Shown here: piece by piece, positions 59,504-64,000 of the stretch
How positions within the stretch are numbered: position 1 is the stretch's first letter
How the letters are laid out: each line of letters starts with the position of its first letter
Source: Cercis canadensis
Taxonomy: Eukaryota; Streptophyta; Magnoliopsida; Fabales; Fabaceae
Direction of reading: 5' to 3'
Length of the DNA: 64,000 nucleotides
Assembly: GCA_003255065.1 (NCBI GenBank)
Contig: QAOA01002417.1
Location: 754,122-818,121, forward strand
Notes under the pieces: model-generated
Database searches by the model: none
What the model was told of the DNA's origin: nothing
The model's input: only the letters and a program-made list of their open reading frames with translations
Program-made: the position numbers and the translations under genes

Positions 59504-62427
59504 TCTTCAGGAGTCTCTTTGCTACATCAGGTTTTCTGTTCTGTTCCCTTGATAGACATGTAGCGTGTTGGATAAAGATTCTAATTGGGGCACTGTCTCA
59601 CGTATGTTCCATTTACTGATTCTCTCTAGCTGATTGGGAGAAAATGTGATGCAGTATTGTTTGCCAAGGTGGTGCTTAACATGTAATGAGGGCTTTTAAG
59701 GGAGAAGACGGTATTATGGCGCAGAGTATACTGGCCATTTGAATGTATCTCAACAAGATCTCGATATTTATATTAAACCCTCCACAGATTGATTTGTATG
59801 TGTTTTAATTTGCTGCTGGTGCGTTCTTCTAAAGAATAGAATGCTTAATGCCGATGAATTTTAACATATTGTTTATCATTCTGTGGGTGCTGATTTTTAT
59901 GCCCACAAGCATTGGAAGAATTTTTACGAAAGACTAAGAAAGGTCAATGATGGATATAGCATGGAGAAATTCTAAACCCACTGCGTTTATCTTTGCTATT
60001 TCCACATTTGTGGGACGCTAAGTTTTGACAGTTCAGAAGAAGTTTTACGTAATTCTAATTAAGATTATAAGGTGTAGAGAAATGGTGGCCGGTACAATGC
60101 GTTAAAATTTGATTGTTTACAGCTGACCAGTGACATCATCGTCAGAAACATGAAGTATAATTACTGGCTTTGGATCTGATGTGACCAGGAAACACATAAT
60201 CTATGGTATATTTTCTGGGGGGGGTGCTATGCTACACCCCCTGAAATGACTTCTCTGTTTTTTTTTTTTTTTCAGTTTTTGCAGGTTTTATAAATAAAAT
60301 ATTGTTTTGTTTACCGGCAGTTTACACATTTTGTTAATTATAAAGTGGAACACNTCTCAACAAGATCTCGATATTTATATTAAACCCTCCACAGATTGAT
60401 TTGTATGTGTTTTAATTTGCTGCTGGTGCGTTCTTCTAAAGAATTGAATGCTTAATGCCGATGAATTTTAACATATTGTTTATCATTCTGTGGGTACTGA
60501 TTTTTATGCCCACAAGCATTGGAAGAATTTTTACGAAAAACTAAGAAAGGTCAATGATGGATATAGCATGGAGAAATTCTAAACCCACTGCGTTTATCTT
60601 TGCTATTTCCACATTAGTGGGACGCTAAGTTTTGACAGTTCAGAAGAAGTTTTACGTAATTCTAATTAAGATTATAAGGTGTAGAGAAATGGTGGCCGGT
60701 ACAATGCGTTAAAATTTGATTGTTTACAGCTGTCCAGTGACATCATCGTCAGAAACATGAAGTATAATTACTGGCTTTGGATCTGATGTGACCAGGAAAC
60801 ACATAATCTATGATATATTTTCTGTGATGATAATGTTGATGACGGTCGACGAGAAGTTTTACTTACAAAATATTAAGGTATTCCAGCACTGATGTTATTG
60901 CTAACGGTGGTCTTCCTTTATTTTATTTAGAATGAAAAAATAAAATATGACATTATTTTATTCTTTAAAATAAAAAAAATAAAAACGACTACTATCAAAG
61001 ATAGATATTGTAACTTAATTTTAGTATGTTGTCTGAGGGTTGAATTCTATTCTTCTATATCCTATTTTTTAATATATTTAGTTAAAAAATTATTGTTCTA
61101 TCTATTTTAGATAAAAAAAAATATTAAATATGATTCAAAAAATGCATTTATAGTATTACACTTACTATATCAGTTTAATTTTTAACATGACATCTGTTAA
61201 ATCTCCCACCGTAAAATGACCCGGGCCGGAGTGCAAAGATTAAGCTAGGCAAATATATTCAGATTTAGTAGTAAAGTCGTTAAAAAAAAAATGCAAAATA
61301 GTTTTCCCCATTTCATCTATGTGAAAGACCAGATTAGTGCGTTCTGGCATAAGAAAGTGACAAATAATACAGTCAAGGACTCGAGTCAATGCTCAATAAT
61401 ATAGCAATAATGAAAATTACGAGGCAGGCTATAAACAAGCAAGAGCATCGGTTGAAGCCTTTTCTGAGTTTTAGTATTTGGCTTTAGTGCTAGACTTCAC
61501 TGTAATTGAATATCGTCACAAATAGAACTTTCACATGCTCTAAAGGGAAACTTATTATGTGTTTACCAACTCAATATCTCAATCAATTTATGAGACTGAC
61601 AATGCCTGTGTTAAGTTGGAGGTTGGGTGAAACTTTAAAATAAGAATTGCACGTGAAAAGAATTGAATAGTCGGGTTGAAATATTCGAATTTTAAAGATT
61701 AAGTTAAATGAATTTGAGTTTAAAAGAATAATAAATAAAAAATGAGTCAAAAATCTTTATGTTTATTACTTGAAATTACTTATAAGACAAGATTAACTAG
61801 TAAGATAGTAATTTAAGAGTCTTTGTAGATTTAGGCCTATGAGTCTGAAACATCGGTATCTACAGAGACCATATCAAATCTGTAGAGATGTGAGTTTTCC
61901 TATTGGGTAGAGGATAAGGCTTAAAATCTAATTATTCCCGTCGTTGAGCACGCATGAATTCCGTGCCAATAAAAAATTTCTGCTACTGATTTAAATTAAG
62001 AAAAAAGACAAAAAGATAGAGAATCGGTGCAGTGTGAGACTGGTCTAAATTACATCTCCTAGGACGAGTGGCATTCACGTGTGTTTCAGCAGCCATTTCC
62101 TCGTGCTTATTATATTGACTTTGGATTTCGTACCTGTCACAATTTATTAGTTTAAAAGATTTCCATTTATCAAATCTTCCAAATTAAGTGTCGTATCTGT
62201 GACTTTCTGGCGACACATTAAATGTTTGTTCAATACCACTTCATGCTCATGGTAATTAGAAGAAACGGTCCCGGTCCCTCTCCACCATCAAAAAACTATC
62301 CTAGGCCGGCACCTAGAACAAGAAACCAATGCCCATTTGTTCTCATTCACAGCTGTGGTCTTATCCTCCTCTTCTATAAATTGAATAGTACAAAACCCAG
62401 AAACACCAGAGAGTTTGGGGGTTGCAA
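59504..62427. other. Intergenic between RPN10 and alpha-mannosidase, large duplicated block
   Basis: Contains the RPN10 3' UTR, a 470-bp direct duplication (59748-60217 and 60355-60824) and about 1.5 kb of AT-rich DNA without genes. CTTCTATAAATTG at about 62371-62383 is a possible TATA box for the mannosidase, roughly 50 bp before its ATG. Confidence 0.5.
59748..60824. repeat. 470-bp direct duplication around N at 60354
   Basis: 59748-60217 is repeated at 60355-60824 with about six substitutions (for example GGGTGCTG/GGGTACTG, CATTTGTGG/CATTAGTGG, CTGACCAG/CTGTCCAG). After ATATTTTCTG the two copies diverge. The left continues into 136 bp (60218-60353) starting with a G-run and a GGGGGTG...CACCCCC hairpin; the right continues TGATGATAATG. 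This is best read as two haplotypes, one with an insertion. Confidence 0.9.
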
Positions 62428-63913
62428 ATGGGAAAGAAAAAGACTTCAGCTTTTCAGTTTCTCTCTGCTTTTCTTCTCTTTCTTTGTCACTATGGCACAG
62501 TAGTTTGTGCCAAATACATAAAGTACAATACTGGGGCTGGTGTTGTTGAAGGCAAATTGAATGTTCATCTGGTAGCACATTCCCATGATGATGTTGGTTG
62601 GCTCAAGACCGTTGATCAGTACTATGTTGGATCAAACAATAGCATCCAGGTTAGAATCATTCATATTTGACATAATTATTTGGATGAAATTAAGGAAGCT
62701 AGACTTCCAAGTGCTCGACTTTCTTTTGGATTCTCTGTTTTGTAGGGGGCTTGTGTTGAGAATGTGCTGGATTCGGTTGTGGCTTCTCTGCAGCGTGATC
62801 CAAATAGGAAGTTCTCGTTTGCCGAGATCGTAAAATCTCTGAACTTTTTTCTAGTGTTCAGTTCAATTTTTAATGAGAGTGAATTCAGTATTCAACTATG
62901 TTCAATGATGTTAAAAATTATAATGCAAATCAGACCCATTTTAATGTGTTTCCTTTAATCTTCAATTTCATTTATCTCAGCTGTAAATTTCATTTCTTTT
63001 ATAAATGGTAGGCATTTTTCCATCGATGGTGGGTAGAACAGAGTCCAGAAACACAAGAACAAGTGAGAAAGCTTGTGGATGCTGGTCAGCTAGAATTTAT
63101 GTACGCAGTTTGTGAGCTGAAGCTACTGTTGTTCTGTGTACAAGTGACAGATTACTTTGTTTCTGTGTACATGTGACTAATGAGGTATGATTCTGTCGGC
63201 AGAAATGGTGGTTGGTGCATGCACGATGAAGCCACGTGCCACTACATAGACATGATTGACCAAACAACTCTGGGTCACCGTTTCATTAAGGAGGAATTTA
63301 ATAAGACTCCTCGTGCTGGGTGGCAGATTGATCCATTTGGACACTCTGCTGTGCAAGCTTACCTACTAGGTGCTGAGGTGGGTGATGAGTCAATTTGGAG
63401 TTAATGCTACTTACACAACTTTTTCACTCTGCAATGGCTACTTCCATTTTTCTGTGTACACGAGTTGTATAACAAGCATTAATTTTGAGTATTTTACCAA
63501 TAATGTAGATGCATTATCAGAAATATTGTCTTGAATGAGTTATTTTTTCAATTTAACTGCTTCATTATGGTTTGAACAAAAAATTGATTTTTCTACATTG
63601 ATATATTGTTTCTGCAGCTTGGTTTCGATTCTGTACACTTTGCTAGAATTGACTATCAGGACAGAGCAAAAAGAAGAAATGATAAGTCTCTTGAAGTTGT
63701 GTGGCGTGGATCCAAAACATTTGGTTCTTCAGCTCAGGTTTGGAAGAGAACTGCTGTGCTGTGAGTCGTTTTTTTCCCCTTTATAATGACTGATTGTGTC
63801 AACTTTTTACCTTCTTGGGTCATTTGCAGATTTTTGCCAATACCTTTCCAGTTCATTATAGTGCGCCAAAAGGTTTCAATTTTGAAGTCAGTGGTGATTT
63901 TGTTCCCGTCCAG
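62428..63913 (+). CDS. Alpha-mannosidase, lysosomal/vacuolar type (GH38), 5' part
   Basis: Glycoside hydrolase that removes alpha-mannose from N-glycans in vacuole or apoplast. Exons in the window are 62428-62649, 62746-62829, 63012-63100, 63203-63377, 63618-63737 and 63830-63913; the gene continues past the window end. An N-terminal signal peptide (FQFLSAFLLFLCHYGTVVCA) precedes the GH38 domain. Zinc-binding HLVAHSHDDVGWLKTVDQYY, FFHRWW, and NGGWCMHDEATCHYIDMIDQ are present, as is GWQIDPFGHS, whose aspartate is the catalytic nucleophile. LGFDSVHFARIDYQDRAKRR follows. All visible catalytic and metal residues are intact and the phase closes at each of the five introns. About one quarter of the protein is seen. 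Confidence 0.95.
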
Positions 63914-64000
63914 GTTCTGACATTCAACTATAAAATACTGAGTATTGAGAGTTTTATCTTGTACATTTGTTAAGCACATCACTCAATTCATGGACAATTC

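Overview
This window is nuclear DNA from a flowering plant, most likely a woody eudicot; I cannot name the species from sequence alone. The evidence is AT-rich intergenic DNA, many short exons with GT-AG introns, and plant-specific families (leaf-type ferredoxin-NADP reductase, thaumatin-like proteins, MLO, NFD4-type nodulin-like transporter, plant CCHC cold-shock protein). There is no operon logic, CRISPR array or viral genome. The genes are ordinary single-copy or tandem plant genes with unrelated jobs.

Layout, left to right: 3' part of a chloroplast ferredoxin-NADP reductase (+); an intronless cold-shock/zinc-knuckle RNA-binding protein (+); a 1.5-kb Mutator-type element with long terminal inverted repeats and a 9-bp target duplication; two related membrane-anchored thaumatin-like genes (+) about 9 kb apart, separated by intergenic DNA holding several MITE-like elements; a calmodulin-lysine methyltransferase (-); an NFD4/nodulin-like transporter (-); a stray fragment of an oligopeptide-transporter gene; a deleted Ty1/copia element (-); the intact neighbouring oligopeptide transporter (-), whose first intron carries a MITE next to the splice donor; an NSUN-type RNA m5C methyltransferase (-); two tandem rhodanese/sulfurtransferase genes (+); an MLO-like seven-helix protein (+); a 5'-truncated LINE tail; the proteasome ubiquitin receptor RPN10 (+); and the 5' half of a GH38 alpha-mannosidase (+), cut by the window end.

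I rebuilt gene models exon by exon. The reading phase closes across every intron of the complete genes, except at the 5' end of the oligopeptide transporter, where no ATG can be found in frame.

The most consistent unexplained structure is technical but important. Ten single N characters occur; two lie in poly-A runs, and the other eight are flanked by direct repeats of 20-470 bp. The longer copies differ by scattered SNPs and small indels. This looks like un-merged contig ends or two haplotypes placed in series. One case duplicates a coding exon of the methyltransferase, and another exposes a 136-bp segment present in only one copy. I found no clear sign of a wholly new biological system. The best biological leads are the transposons: a possible gene-fragment-carrying MULE, three elements sharing a G(G)TTTAAAT-like tip, a copia element deleted from within reverse transcriptase to its 3' LTR, and the MITE abutting a splice donor.
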